A model generated the notes under the pieces. It was not told the origin of the DNA. It worked only from the letters and a program-made list of their open reading frames with translations, and ran no database searches. From an uncultured Tateyamaria sp. (lineage in GTDB: Bacteria > Pseudomonadota > Alphaproteobacteria > Rhodobacterales > Rhodobacteraceae), in contig NZ_CANNGP010000008.1 of assembly GCF_947504105.1 (NCBI RefSeq), positions 62,001 to 126,000 of the forward strand: DNA of 64,000 nucleotides, in the 5' to 3' direction. Positions 39,197 through 49,976 of the stretch are shown here, piece after piece (the stretch's first letter is position 1; every line of letters begins with the position of its first letter). A program made the translations under genes and the position numbers.

Positions 39197-39525
39197 GATG
39201 CCCTCCCTTGCTCTTCACTAAGGGTGGAGAGATGGAAGAAAAAATCAATATATTTTAATGACTTAGATGAATACCGTCGTATACCAAAGCGGCATCTTCG
39301 CAGACGCAGCATTTGGAGGATTGTGCAATATCAAGGGGTTTACGGTTGAGTTTGCTGATGCAGCACCGAGATGCCGGCATCCAAAAAATTTCGTCCAGGG
39401 CGGGAAATTTGTAACTTAATGTCTCGCACCCGCCGAACCTCACGGCAATCGAGACACGCGTATCAGCGTCGATCAAACCAAAATGATTCCCCCCGCTTGG
39501 AAACCATCGGCGCGTGGTACTGCGT
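39197..39525. other. Intergenic region upstream of the MaoC gene
   Basis: 329 bp contains no supported gene. It is AT-richer near 39240-39300 and should carry the promoter of the MaoC/CoA-transferase unit; no convincing pair of boxes was found. Confidence 0.3.
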
Positions 39526-39555
39526 GAAAAAGGGCGACCATGTGGCCGCCCCTTT
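39526..39555 (-). terminator. Terminator of tuf copy 2
   Basis: On the minus strand GGGCGGCC, ACAT, GGTCGCCC forms an 8-bp stem with one G-U pair, preceded by GAAAG and followed by TTTTTCA, 55 bp after the tuf stop. The unit therefore ends before the MaoC gene. Confidence 0.85.
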
Positions 39556-39609
39556 CAAAGCCTCAGGCTGGTGGCATCCAGTATGAACCTTCCGCCCCTG
39601 CCGCTGATT

Positions 39610-40785
<1,176 letters not shown>

Positions 40786-40842
40786 CTCTCAAGACGCCCT
40801 TTGTTAAGTTGTGGGTCGGAACCCGTGGTTCACTCCGCGCGG

Positions 40843-40871
40843 CATGTATTGTGAATGAGCAGGAAAATCAA
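40843..40871 (-). promoter_or_regulatory. Promoter of tuf copy 2
   Basis: TTGATT (40866-40871) and TACATG (40843-40848) are separated by 17 bp on the minus strand, 58 bp upstream of the ATG and overlapping nothing coding. Confidence 0.6.
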
Positions 40872-40877
40872 GCGGGG

Positions 40878-41411
40878 TTAGGCGCCGTTCGCGGGTCCTT
40901 TGATGGCGGCGGTGACCGCAACGGCAAAACCCTCGACCGTCTGGTCATAGTCCCGTTCCGGCGACGGGCTGGTCGCAACGCCGATCACGCCGGGCAGACG
41001 TACAAACTCGGATGTCCCCAGAACCACTTCGGGTCCGAACAGCAATGTACCTGTTTGCGCATCCGTCACCGCCACCTCGGCCTTGATCGAGCTGGGACCC
41101 CCAAATGCAAAAGCTGATCCGGGAGAGGTCAAACGCACACGCTGCAAAGCTATGTCGATGTTCGCATTGGACGGCCCGCCTGCCCCCATGCGACGCCCCA
41201 GCGCACGCATGATATCGCTGGCGATTTTCTCTGGTGGGATATCCAGTGTTCGCCCTTCGACACCAATAAACGATGAGGTATCCACCCGAACCACATTGGC
41301 CACAATATCAGCAGGGCCGACGCGCGATCCAGTTGCCGGTGCCGTGGTCATGCACGCAGCCAAGGCAAAGGCTACGTTCAGACAGAAGGCAAGATGTAAG
41401 ACCCGTTTCAT
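40878..41411 (-). CDS. Hypothetical lipoprotein
   Basis: The 177-residue protein has an N-terminal signal peptide ending in a lipobox (FALAAC, Cys at residue 20) and should be exported and lipidated. The mature part carries GVEGRTLDIPPEKIASDIMRAL and a predicted beta-rich C-terminal half; no family was recognised. It follows another lipoprotein gene by 33 bp and is probably in its operon. No enzymatic motif is visible. Confidence 0.75.
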   Translation of the reverse strand: MKRVLHLAFCLNVAFALAACMTTAPATGSRVGPADIVANVVRVDTSSFIGVEGRTLDIPPEKIASDIMRALGRRMGAGGPSNANIDIALQRVRLTSPGSAFAFGGPSSIKAEVAVTDAQTGTLLFGPEVVLGTSEFVRLPGVIGVATSPSPERDYDQTVEGFAVAVTAAIKGPANGA

Positions 41412-41444
41412 TGTAGCGCACTCCTCTCATTGTGATGCGCCATC

Positions 41445-42059
41445 CTAAGCCTCGGTGGGGACGTCCGTATTTTCGATTATTGCGTTTTCTTCAGAATCAA
41501 GCGCGTCTGTCGACGGAGCGTCCGGCGCAAACCAACCCTCCTCATTCCGCTGTTTTACCAGGTAACGCTCGACGGCCTTGGCGGCGTTCTGGCTCAATTC
41601 CTTGAGTTGTTCTTCGGCTGTCATTGTGTAGCCTGTCCCGATGACCGGCGCGGTTCCAAATGTTTCCAGCACCGTGATCTGTTCGGGTTCGTCGTTCAGC
41701 TTGTCCCCGGCGGCATCATCCCAGACCGTGACATTCAAGATCAGCGCGGACTTGGGCGCCAGAACAAGCGGGATTCCCGGTTGGGCAAGGACGTACCCTT
41801 CGACGGAAATGCCGAAGTGATAGCGGCTTGGCCCGTCATAGCGCCCGAAACGTTCCGCCATCGCGTCTTTGACTGCCGCGGCAAGCTGTTCATCGGTTGC
41901 TTCACGACTCAGCGGCCCACGCTGTGCCTTGTCGGCAATCACGATGTTATGCTCGAGCCGGAAGTCCCCCAGCGGCACCGGAGCATCACCGAGATCGCGA
42001 CTGCTGGCGCATGCCGACAGTCCAGCCAGCAACACAAGGCCCAAAACCCAACGTATCAT
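41445..42059 (-). CDS. Hypothetical lipoprotein
   Basis: The 204-residue protein begins MIRWVLGLVLLAGLSACASS; the LSAC lipobox puts the lipidated Cys at residue 17. The mature part has LGDFRLEHNIVIADKAQRG, a helical region with EQLAAAVKDAMAERFGRYDG, and an acidic C-terminal tail. No family was recognised. It is first of a two-lipoprotein operon, divergent from the P450 gene across 110 bp. It might take part in envelope assembly together with its partner, which shares the general size and export mode. Confidence 0.75.
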   Translation of the reverse strand: MIRWVLGLVLLAGLSACASSRDLGDAPVPLGDFRLEHNIVIADKAQRGPLSREATDEQLAAAVKDAMAERFGRYDGPSRYHFGISVEGYVLAQPGIPLVLAPKSALILNVTVWDDAAGDKLNDEPEQITVLETFGTAPVIGTGYTMTAEEQLKELSQNAAKAVERYLVKQRNEEGWFAPDAPSTDALDSEENAIIENTDVPTEA

Positions 42060-42169
42060 TCCTGCACTCTCCCCGTTTTTATTGCATATCGGATACCCCA
42101 GCTGCGACGACGGCGCAATTGTCGGGTGCGAAGCGGCGCATATATCATAACGTATCCACGGAGGATGAC

Positions 42170-43549
42170 ATGTCTAACACGGCCCTGTCCGAGGCGCTGC
42201 CAGTGCGCGTTCCGCTGGTGCGAGAAGAAACCGGCATCTGGAAAAGCCTGCAGATGGCGCGCAAGAACGTGCTGGCCATTATCCCCGAGGTTGCCACGAC
42301 ACTGCCCATCGTGTCGGGCAAAACGGGCAAGCGGTGGCACATGATCATGGATCCGGGTGGCATTCGGCAGATGCTGCTGGACCGTCTGGACACCTACCCC
42401 AAATCCATCGTCACAAAGAACCTGTTGCAGCCTGCCATTGGCGAGTCCCTGTTCATTGCAGAAGGGGCGAACTGGCGTTGGCAGCGCCGCACGGCTGCCC
42501 CGGTGTTCACCCACCGCAACATGATGAACCTGGCCCCGATCATGACCGCCGCCGCGGAACGCTGCGCAAACCGCATTTCGGCAGCAGGACCAAGAGCCGT
42601 AAACCTGCTGGACGAGATGGTGAGCACGACCTTTGACATCATTGCCGATGTCACCTTTTCCGGCGATGGGACATTTGACCGGTCGTCTATCCACCGCGCG
42701 ATCGATGACTATATCTCAAATGCTGGAAAAATCTCTCTTTTTGATATCATGGGCGCACCGGATTGGGTGCCCCGCCCCGGGCGCATCGTGCAGGGCGCGG
42801 CCATGCGCGACACCAAGGCAATTGCTGACCGGGCCATCGAAGCCCGCGCCGCACGGCCCCATGACGGCGTGCCGGATCTGCTGGATCTGTTGATGGCGGG
42901 CGAAGACCCGGAGACCGGGCGCAAGATGACCACGGCAGAATTGCGGGACAACCTGCTGACCTTCATCGTGGCAGGGCATGAAACCACGGCGCTGACATTG
43001 GCGTGGTCCATGTACCTCGTTGCATTCGACCCGGCCGTGCAGGATCGCGCACGGGCCGAAGCGCACTCGGTCCTGCAAGGCCGTCCGGCCTGCGGGGACG
43101 ATATTCGGAATCTGCCTTTCATTCGTCAGATCATTGACGAGGCGCTGCGTCTTTACCCGCCCGCCGGGATGGTGTCGCGCACGGCCATGGCAGATGACGT
43201 GCTGTGCGGACGCGAGATCAGGAAGGGCGACACCTGCATCATCCCGATCTATGCCGTCCACCGATCCAAGCTTTTGTGGGATGATCCGGATACGTTCCGC
43301 CCCGACCGTTTTGCCGACCGCAAATCGGTGGATCGCTATGCATATCTGCCTTTTGGCGACGGCCCACGGATCTGCATTGGCGCCTCTTTCGCCTTGCAAG
43401 AGGCCGTCATCATCCTTGCCACGATGCTCAGCCGGTTCAAGTTCTCGCCCGTTCCGGGGAAAGAACCGGAACCGGTGATGATCCTGACGCTGCGCCCCGA
43501 GGGCGGTGTGTGGCTGATGGCGGAACCTGTTCAGCCACAGATGGCCTGA
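42170..43549 (+). CDS. Cytochrome P450
   Basis: The 459-residue soluble P450 has the I-helix oxygen-binding motif AGHETTAL, the K-helix EALR (DEALRLYPP) and the heme-ligand loop FGDGPRICIG, with the thiolate Cys. The pattern resembles CYP102/CYP4-like fatty-acid or hydrocarbon hydroxylases rather than small camphor-type enzymes, but the substrate is unknown. The ATG at 42170 follows GGAGG. No ferredoxin or ferredoxin reductase gene is adjacent and no reductase domain is fused, so electrons must come from elsewhere. The 3' end overlaps the convergent M48 gene by 19 bp. Confidence 0.92.
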   Translation: MSNTALSEALPVRVPLVREETGIWKSLQMARKNVLAIIPEVATTLPIVSGKTGKRWHMIMDPGGIRQMLLDRLDTYPKSIVTKNLLQPAIGESLFIAEGANWRWQRRTAAPVFTHRNMMNLAPIMTAAAERCANRISAAGPRAVNLLDEMVSTTFDIIADVTFSGDGTFDRSSIHRAIDDYISNAGKISLFDIMGAPDWVPRPGRIVQGAAMRDTKAIADRAIEARAARPHDGVPDLLDLLMAGEDPETGRKMTTAELRDNLLTFIVAGHETTALTLAWSMYLVAFDPAVQDRARAEAHSVLQGRPACGDDIRNLPFIRQIIDEALRLYPPAGMVSRTAMADDVLCGREIRKGDTCIIPIYAVHRSKLLWDDPDTFRPDRFADRKSVDRYAYLPFGDGPRICIGASFALQEAVIILATMLSRFKFSPVPGKEPEPVMILTLRPEGGVWLMAEPVQPQMA

Positions 43550-44613
43550 AGGTCAACCCACTGCTGTTCGGTGAGTACCGGGGACCAATCGCCATTGTCG
43601 GGGGCTGCCGCCCGCGCCTTTCCAATCCGATCGGACAGTGTCGGATGGGACAGGAAGTGTGAGATGACACCGTCATTGTCCCCATGTTTCTTGCGCAACC
43701 GTTCAAACATGTCACCGAGAGCGGCGGGAGATACCCCGGCCTGCTCAAGCACCTTGTGCGCGAAGGTGTCCGCAGCCTCTTCGGCGGCTTGGGTGTAGTT
43801 CGCATCTATCAGACGTTCCGTCAGGAACAGGACGACAGCGCCGCCGGCAAAATCACCAAAGAGCAGACCCAGAACGCCGATGCTGCCTGCGGACCGGAGG
43901 GCGTGGCGCGTTGGATCGCGGCTGGCGACATGGCCAAGTTCATGCGCGAAGACGGCTGCCACTTCCTCGGGCTTTTCGGCGGCGTCGATCAGGCCACGGA
44001 AGAACACGACATATCCACCCGGCAAGGCAAAGGCGTTGATCATGGGATGGTTCAGAACGAACACGGATACTTCGGCGTTGTCTGGCATCGACGGGGCAAA
44101 GGTCGCGGCCATTTCATTCAGTGCCGCCCGTCCCTCCGGATTTTCGCAGACCCGCAGCGGGCCCAGAGTGTCACTGCCCAGCGCACCACGGATCTGTTCA
44201 AATGTTGCCTCGCCCAGCGCGCGTTCGGCGCGGGGTGGGATGAAATTAGCAAGCTGGTCGGCCATCAGCGGGATCAGGATTCCGATCTGTAACGCAACCG
44301 CCGCGACAGCACCGGCCGCCCACAAGGCGAGGCGTCCACGCCCCTTGGGCGGTGCGCGCCGGGTGAGCTGTGGCAGCCTTGGCAACGCTTCTGCATTGGG
44401 AACGTACAGCCGTGCAATCGGATCGCCCGTCAGCCGCAAAACCGCATCAATTCCGCTGGGCAGATCCGAGACCGTTCGAATGTCAGACGCCCGCCATATC
44501 ACGTCATCCGCATTCTGACGCGTGAGAATGATGTGCGCACCGTCATCGCTTGGCGTGACATAGACCGGAACCGGGGTTGGCGTTTCGCCATCGAAGTAAG
44601 ACGCGTGGGTCAT
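43531..44613 (-). CDS. M48-family metallopeptidase, membrane-anchored
   Basis: The protein has 360 residues. The first 90 form a small soluble domain, followed by a membrane helix (LALWAAGAVAAVALQIGILI). The peptidase part has the zinc motif HELGH (EVAAVFAHELGHVASRD) and a downstream Glu zinc ligand near AAEEAADTFA. It ends with HPTLSDRI, typical of M48 proteins with a periplasmic quality-control role. The ATG overlaps the DUF898 stop by 4 bp (ATGA), so it is expressed with DUF898 and parC upstream. Confidence 0.88.
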   Translation of the reverse strand: MTHASYFDGETPTPVPVYVTPSDDGAHIILTRQNADDVIWRASDIRTVSDLPSGIDAVLRLTGDPIARLYVPNAEALPRLPQLTRRAPPKGRGRLALWAAGAVAAVALQIGILIPLMADQLANFIPPRAERALGEATFEQIRGALGSDTLGPLRVCENPEGRAALNEMAATFAPSMPDNAEVSVFVLNHPMINAFALPGGYVVFFRGLIDAAEKPEEVAAVFAHELGHVASRDPTRHALRSAGSIGVLGLLFGDFAGGAVVLFLTERLIDANYTQAAEEAADTFAHKVLEQAGVSPAALGDMFERLRKKHGDNDGVISHFLSHPTLSDRIGKARAAAPDNGDWSPVLTEQQWVDLQAICG

Positions 44614-46043
44614 ATCGCTGCCCCCAGATCAAGCGCCTCGGCGAACCCTTCTGCCTCGGCAAACTCATCACGCGCGGCCTGGCTGACGCGCTGCAGGCCT
44701 GCGTGTTCTTGCAACACGGTGGTTGTTGCCATGTGCCGCATCAGCGGGAACGTCACGAAGGTGTTGTAGACAACAGACCAGAGCAGGAAGACGGCGAAAT
44801 ACAGAATGACCGACGCAGCGATGGAAAACCAGCGGGGTACATCGAATGTCAGGTCCCGATCCGCGCCGACCATGTCGGTCAGGAGATCAAAGCCAAAGAC
44901 AGGCAAGAGGACAAGACCAATCAGCACGATCCCAAGGGTCAGCACCAGATAGGCAAGCACGGTACCACCCGCGTAGATCCAGGCAACACGCCCCGTTCTT
45001 AGCTGCGAGGCAAAGGTGACGCCCGGCGCGGTCTTGTGGTTCGCCATCGCACGGCGCGCGCCGAAGATGTAGTGCACCACACCGTAGTACACAGAGAGCA
45101 TCAGCGGGATAAGGAGCCACATCCGCCAAAGCGCCATTGTTTGGCGGCCCTCGACCCCTGATGTGTCGAGTTCAATGCCGGTGGCGCCAGCCACGACACC
45201 GCGGGCAAAGAGATCGAGCGCGGGCCCGAGCGGTTGCAGCACGATGACCCAGAGCGTCCATAGGCCGCAAAGCACCAGGGCAACGATCAGCGGCACGGCG
45301 GCGCGGTAGAGCATTGTCCATGTACCGCCCTGTGTCAGCCTGGATGAGCCGAAAAACGTGCGGTCGGTGCGGTATTTTTCAAGATAGAACGTCATGCGCG
45401 GCCAGAGAATGCCAAGGCTACAGATCGTCACCAACCAGTGTAAGCACGCGCGCCAGGCGTAGCCCCATGCGCCGGGTTCCAGCCCGAAGCGTACACCGCG
45501 CCAGCGCGTGCGTCCCAGAACATACCGGCGGGCACGATATCGGGCATAGAACCACAGCGGGATCACACCCAGGAAACTGAGGAAATACCCCGCCACGTTG
45601 CCGTCAAACAGGGTGAAGCTGGCGAACATCAACAGCAAGTTCACCACGCCGATGTAGAACGTCAGGATCACAACGGCGATGAAGAAGCCCAGCAGCTTTT
45701 CCCAAGGGTCGCCCACATATTCCATCGGGTGCCCACCCGGCCGGATCGAACCCCAGAAATAGCGGCGCAGTCGGGTCTTCATCCAGAAGCGATAGAAGCC
45801 CAGCGTCAGGATCGACCAGAACCCGGTCGTCAAAGCCAGCCAAAAGACCGCACCACGACGACCGACAAAGCCGACCGTGAGCGCGCCGTCAGGTGAACTT
45901 GTTGTCTCTTGGGAAGCCGCGGGGGGCCATCCGCCCTGCCCCTGCGCGTTTTCCGCGCCACTCGGCAAGGTCGGTTTCTGTTCTTGTTCGTCCTGCGGGG
46001 TCGAGCCAGCTGAGCCCGTCTGCCAGGGTGAAGGTGGTTGCAT
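44610..46043 (-). CDS. DUF898 (YjgN-like) membrane protein
   Basis: The 477-residue protein has about eight hydrophobic helices. The conserved LTLGFYRFWMKTRLRRYFWGSI and its second-repeat counterpart SLGILWPRMTFYLEKYR define DUF898; the function is unknown. The ATG at 46041-46043 lies 155 bp inside the parC coding region in another frame. No ATG or GTG occurs between it and the first membrane helix, so this start is needed for a complete domain. The first 55 residues are Gln/Pro/Gly-rich and probably disordered. It lies between parC and the M48 gene in one apparent operon. Confidence 0.8.
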   Translation of the reverse strand: MQPPSPWQTGSAGSTPQDEQEQKPTLPSGAENAQGQGGWPPAASQETTSSPDGALTVGFVGRRGAVFWLALTTGFWSILTLGFYRFWMKTRLRRYFWGSIRPGGHPMEYVGDPWEKLLGFFIAVVILTFYIGVVNLLLMFASFTLFDGNVAGYFLSFLGVIPLWFYARYRARRYVLGRTRWRGVRFGLEPGAWGYAWRACLHWLVTICSLGILWPRMTFYLEKYRTDRTFFGSSRLTQGGTWTMLYRAAVPLIVALVLCGLWTLWVIVLQPLGPALDLFARGVVAGATGIELDTSGVEGRQTMALWRMWLLIPLMLSVYYGVVHYIFGARRAMANHKTAPGVTFASQLRTGRVAWIYAGGTVLAYLVLTLGIVLIGLVLLPVFGFDLLTDMVGADRDLTFDVPRWFSIAASVILYFAVFLLWSVVYNTFVTFPLMRHMATTTVLQEHAGLQRVSQAARDEFAEAEGFAEALDLGAAI

Positions 46044-48183
46044 CGCTCAGGCCCCCGTCCTTGTACTTTTGCAGGCGCACGCCTTTGCCACGCGCCATCT
46101 CTGGCAGCTCTTCAAGGCCAAAGACCAGAACCTTGCGGTTCTCACCGACAACGGCAACGCAGTCGCCTTCGGCGGGCTTGCACACTGCCAAAGTGACATC
46201 GCCGCGCACATTCAGCACCTGTTTGCCCGTCCGGGTCTGCGCGATCACTTCGTCCTCGGGCACGATAAAACCGTCCCCCGCCGAGGATGCGACCAAAAGA
46301 TTACGGCCCGGTTTATGGGTCAGCAGCGAATGAATCTGCACTTCGTTCGGCAGATCGACCATCAGGCGCAACGGCTCGCCCATGCCACGCCCGCCCGGCA
46401 GGTTCGATGCGGACAGTGTGTAGAACCGCCCATTTGACCCGACCACCACCAGACGATCCGTGGTTTCCGCGTGGAAGATAAAGCGCGGACCATCACCGTC
46501 CTTGAATTTCAGCTCGCGGCTCAGATCGATATGGCCCGTCATGGCGCGGATCCAGCCCATTTGACTGCACACGACAGTGATCGGTTCGCGGTCGATCATC
46601 GCCTCAAGCGGCACATCCTCGATCTGACCTGCTTCTGCGAACGTGGTGCGGCGCGCGCCACCCTCATAGTCCTTGCCGAATTTCTTCCTGGTCTCGCGCA
46701 TCTGGTCAGAGATGGCCTGCCATTGCAGATCTTCGCTTTCGAGCAGGTCTTCGAGCCCGGCACGCTCTTCCATCAGTTCGGATTGCTCGCGCAACAGTTC
46801 CATCTCTTCGAGACGGCGCAGAGACCGCAGGCGCATGTTCAGGATCGCTTCGACCTGAACTTCGCTCAGTTCACCATCGCCCGCGGGTGGCGAGACATAG
46901 TCGGCCTCGGTCATCGCGCGGGGATGATCCTTGCCCCAGTCCTCGCGCATCAGCGCGGCCTTGGGATCGTCATCATAGCGGATGATGTCTATCACACGAT
47001 CAAGGTTGAGGAAGGCAACGATCAGACCCTCGAGCACCTCGAGCCGGTGGTCGATCTTTTCCATACGGTGCTGGCTGCGGCGGATCAGCACCTCGCGCCG
47101 GAAATCAAGGAAGGCGCGCAGCACTTCCTTCATTGAGCAAACCTTGGGCGTGACCCCTTCGATCAGCACGTTCATGTTGAGCGAGAACCGCACTTCGAGA
47201 TCGGAATTGCGGTAAAGCATCCCCATCAGTACGTCCGGGTCCACATTCTTGGACCGGGGTTCGAGGATCAGGCGGATGTCGTCGGCGGATTCGTCCCGCA
47301 CATCGGCGAGGATCGGAACTTTCTTGGTCTGGATGACCTCGGCCAGTTTCTCGATCAGTTTGGATTTCTGGACCTGGTAGGGAATTTCGGTGACGACGAT
47401 CTGCCACTGACCACGACCCAGATCCTCGACCTCGTAACGGCAGCGCAGGCGGAACCCACCCTTGCCCGTGCGGTAGGCTTGCGCGATCGCCTCGGGCGGT
47501 TCGACAATGATACCGCCTGTCGGGAAGTCGGGGCCGGGCACGTAATTAAGAAGCGTATCGTCGCGAGCGTCCGGTGTCTTGATCAGGTGCAGGCAGGCGT
47601 CGCACAGCTCGGCAATGTTATGGGGCGGGATATTTGTGGCCATGCCCACGGCAATCCCGGAGGAGCCATTGGCCAGCAGGTTCGGAAACTGGGCAGGCAG
47701 CACGACAGGTTCGGTCAGGGTGCCGTCGTAGTTTTCGCGGAAATCGACTGCGTTCTCGTTGAGCCCCTCAAGCAGCGCTTCGGCTACGGCGGTCATCCGC
47801 GCCTCGGTGTAGCGCGAAGCAGCAGGGTTATCGCCGTCGATGTTGCCGAAGTTCCCCTGCCCATCGACCAGCGGGTAGCGCACGTTGAAATCCTGCGCGA
47901 GGCGGGCCATCGCATCGTAGATCGCGGCGTCCCCGTGGGGGTGATAGTTGCCCATCACGTCGCCCGAGATCTTGGCCGACTTGCGGAATCCACCCGAGGA
48001 CGACAGCCGCAATTCCCGCATAGCGAACAGAATCCTGCGGTGCACCGGTTTCAGACCATCCCGCGCATCGGGAAGCGCACGGTGCATGATAGTGGACAGG
48101 GCATAGGTCAGATACCTTTCGCCCAGCGCACGGCGCAGCGGTTCGGACAGGTTCATATTGGGGTTATCGGTCTGATCTGACAT
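45889..48183 (-). CDS. parC: DNA topoisomerase IV subunit A
   Basis: ParC decatenates daughter chromosomes with ParE. The protein has 764 residues. The breakage-reunion domain has DARDGLKPVHRRILFAM, GNYHPHGDAAIYDAM and the active-site Tyr in AASRYTEARM. The C-terminal beta-pinwheel is short and lacks a canonical GyrA box, which favours ParC over GyrA. The ATG at 48181-48183 begins MSDQTDN; an in-frame GTG at 48204 is possible. The 3' 155 bp are shared with DUF898. Confidence 0.95.
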   Translation of the reverse strand: MSDQTDNPNMNLSEPLRRALGERYLTYALSTIMHRALPDARDGLKPVHRRILFAMRELRLSSSGGFRKSAKISGDVMGNYHPHGDAAIYDAMARLAQDFNVRYPLVDGQGNFGNIDGDNPAASRYTEARMTAVAEALLEGLNENAVDFRENYDGTLTEPVVLPAQFPNLLANGSSGIAVGMATNIPPHNIAELCDACLHLIKTPDARDDTLLNYVPGPDFPTGGIIVEPPEAIAQAYRTGKGGFRLRCRYEVEDLGRGQWQIVVTEIPYQVQKSKLIEKLAEVIQTKKVPILADVRDESADDIRLILEPRSKNVDPDVLMGMLYRNSDLEVRFSLNMNVLIEGVTPKVCSMKEVLRAFLDFRREVLIRRSQHRMEKIDHRLEVLEGLIVAFLNLDRVIDIIRYDDDPKAALMREDWGKDHPRAMTEADYVSPPAGDGELSEVQVEAILNMRLRSLRRLEEMELLREQSELMEERAGLEDLLESEDLQWQAISDQMRETRKKFGKDYEGGARRTTFAEAGQIEDVPLEAMIDREPITVVCSQMGWIRAMTGHIDLSRELKFKDGDGPRFIFHAETTDRLVVVGSNGRFYTLSASNLPGGRGMGEPLRLMVDLPNEVQIHSLLTHKPGRNLLVASSAGDGFIVPEDEVIAQTRTGKQVLNVRGDVTLAVCKPAEGDCVAVVGENRKVLVFGLEELPEMARGKGVRLQKYKDGGLSDATTFTLADGLSWLDPAGRTRTETDLAEWRGKRAGAGRMAPRGFPRDNKFT

Positions 48184-48412
48184 AGATGATGTGTAGCCGC
48201 CCACCTTGCCGGGAACAAGCGGTCAGGTGCGCGATCTTCCGTTCGGGAAAGCTTGATGCCCGTGCTGCGTTGCCGCGACACCACAGCGCGACAGTACGGG
48301 GAAGACTGGCCCGCTTTTACCCGTGCTGGGAATCACTCCATTTGTTAATGTTTGTCATGTGTCATCAAGCTGCTGGAGTGGCACACAAAGTACGTTGGGG
48401 GAGACGCATAGT

Positions 48413-49018
48413 ATGATGCGGTTCATTATCATTGCATTTGGTTTTCTAGCTTTCGCCTTTTACGAGATGAGCGGAGGCGCGGACTTTGATCCGGAACAGA
48501 CACGTTTGTCGCGTATCGAGCTACCCGCACCCGTCGAAGAGGAACCACTGGTGGATGTCGCAGCAGCCCCCGCCGCTGAGACGCTGCCGGAAAATGTGAC
48601 CCGCGTTTCATTGAATCTCAACAGCGTGAGTGATGTCCTGCGTCCGCAGCGGACTGTTCGGACAACCGCAGCACGACTCCGCGCCGTTGAGCCGGAAAGT
48701 GAAACGGACATCGCCTTGAACGAGGAAGAGCCAACGATCATTCTTCCCAGCCTTATTGTTGACAATGCCATCATTACACCTGTCGATTTCAATGCACCTG
48801 ACACAACCGATGAAACACCTTTTGACGTGCGCGCCGTGTCTGCCCGCAGCGTGAACGTGCGCGGTGGCCCTGGCACGGATTATTCGGTCGTCAATCGCTT
48901 GGCGCGCGGTGACAAGGTTGAAGTCCTGGAGGACCCCGGAAATGGCTGGGTCAAACTCCGCCCTCTCAATGGCACTCAGATTGGTTGGATGGCAGACTAC
49001 CTGCTGGGCGAAGGCTGA
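48413..49018 (+). CDS. SH3-domain protein (bacterial SH3b)
   Basis: The 201-residue protein begins with an N-terminal hydrophobic anchor or signal (MMRFIIIAFGFLAFAFYEM). A long low-complexity acidic/Ala/Pro linker leads to a C-terminal SH3b domain from about residue 140 (SARSVNVRGGPGTDYSVVNR, GNGWVKLRP, GWMADYLL). Such domains bind peptidoglycan or peptides in the periplasm. The ATG at 48413 has GGGGGAGA upstream. It is divergent from parC across 229 bp, in which no promoter was clearly identified. Confidence 0.85.
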   Translation: MMRFIIIAFGFLAFAFYEMSGGADFDPEQTRLSRIELPAPVEEEPLVDVAAAPAAETLPENVTRVSLNLNSVSDVLRPQRTVRTTAARLRAVEPESETDIALNEEEPTIILPSLIVDNAIITPVDFNAPDTTDETPFDVRAVSARSVNVRGGPGTDYSVVNRLARGDKVEVLEDPGNGWVKLRPLNGTQIGWMADYLLGEG

Positions 49019-49073
49019 TTGCGCAAGGCGTTGAACACACTATTGTCCCGCCGGAGGCAGAGCGGGGCAAAGC

Positions 49074-49904
49074 ATGGCGCAAAAATCAATTCTAATTACC
49101 GGCTGTTCGTCCGGTATCGGATACGCATCCGCACATGGTTTGCGTGATACGGGCTGGCGCGTTTTTGCCTCTTGCCGCAAGCTCGAAGACTGCGCACGAC
49201 TGCAAGGCGAAGGCTTCGAAAGCCCGCTGATCGACTATGCCGACACGACCACCATCACGAATGGTCTGAAAGAGGTATTCGAGGCCACCGGTGGCACGCT
49301 TGATGCGCTGTTCAACAATGGTGCGTTCGGCACACCGGGCGCGGTCGAAGATTTGCCGACGGATGCACTGCGCGCCATCTTTGAAGCCAACTTTTTTGGC
49401 TGGCATGACTTGACGCGCCAAGTCATCCCCGCGATGCGTAAGCAGGGACACGGACGGATCGTGCAGTGTTCGTCCGTGCTGGGATTTGTGACCATGCCCT
49501 GGCGCGGTGCCTACAATTCGACCAAGTTCGCCCTTGAGGGGCTAACCCATACACTCCGGATCGAGATGCGCGACACCCCGATCGACGTAATCCTGATCGA
49601 ACCCGGACCGATCACCAGCAAGATCCGCGCCAACTCGATCCCGCATTTCGAAAAGTGGATCGATTGGGAAAACTCTGCGCGTGTTGAGCATTACCGCACA
49701 AAGCTGCGCAAGAGGCTGTATCAGGACAACGGCCCCGACACCTTTGAACTGCCAGCAGAGGCGGTGGCCAAGAAACTGAAGCATGCCTTGGAGGCCCGCA
49801 AACCACGTCCTGTTTACATGGTCACGACACCTACATTCCTCATGGCGGCGTTCCGAAGGATACTAACAACACGCGGTCTGGATCGGATTTTATCCCGCGG
49901 GTGA
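49074..49904 (+). CDS. Short-chain dehydrogenase/reductase
   Basis: The 276-residue classical SDR has the nucleotide-binding glycine motif TGCSSGIG at residues 9-16, NNGAFG in place of NNAG, catalytic Ser in VQCSSVLGF, and YNSTK with Tyr and Lys. The lineage with a C-terminal PRPVYMVTTPTFLMAAFRRIL tail often acts on lipids or hydroxy-acyl substrates, but the substrate is unknown. It lies 55 bp after the SH3 gene and 72 bp before the HIG1-like gene. Confidence 0.9.
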   Translation: MAQKSILITGCSSGIGYASAHGLRDTGWRVFASCRKLEDCARLQGEGFESPLIDYADTTTITNGLKEVFEATGGTLDALFNNGAFGTPGAVEDLPTDALRAIFEANFFGWHDLTRQVIPAMRKQGHGRIVQCSSVLGFVTMPWRGAYNSTKFALEGLTHTLRIEMRDTPIDVILIEPGPITSKIRANSIPHFEKWIDWENSARVEHYRTKLRKRLYQDNGPDTFELPAEAVAKKLKHALEARKPRPVYMVTTPTFLMAAFRRILTTRGLDRILSRG

Positions 49905-49976
49905 CCGAACGACGCGTTCGCTTTTGCGCGTGTGTAGCCTACATGGTTCAAGCGTTAGGAAAAGGGACAAAAGAAC

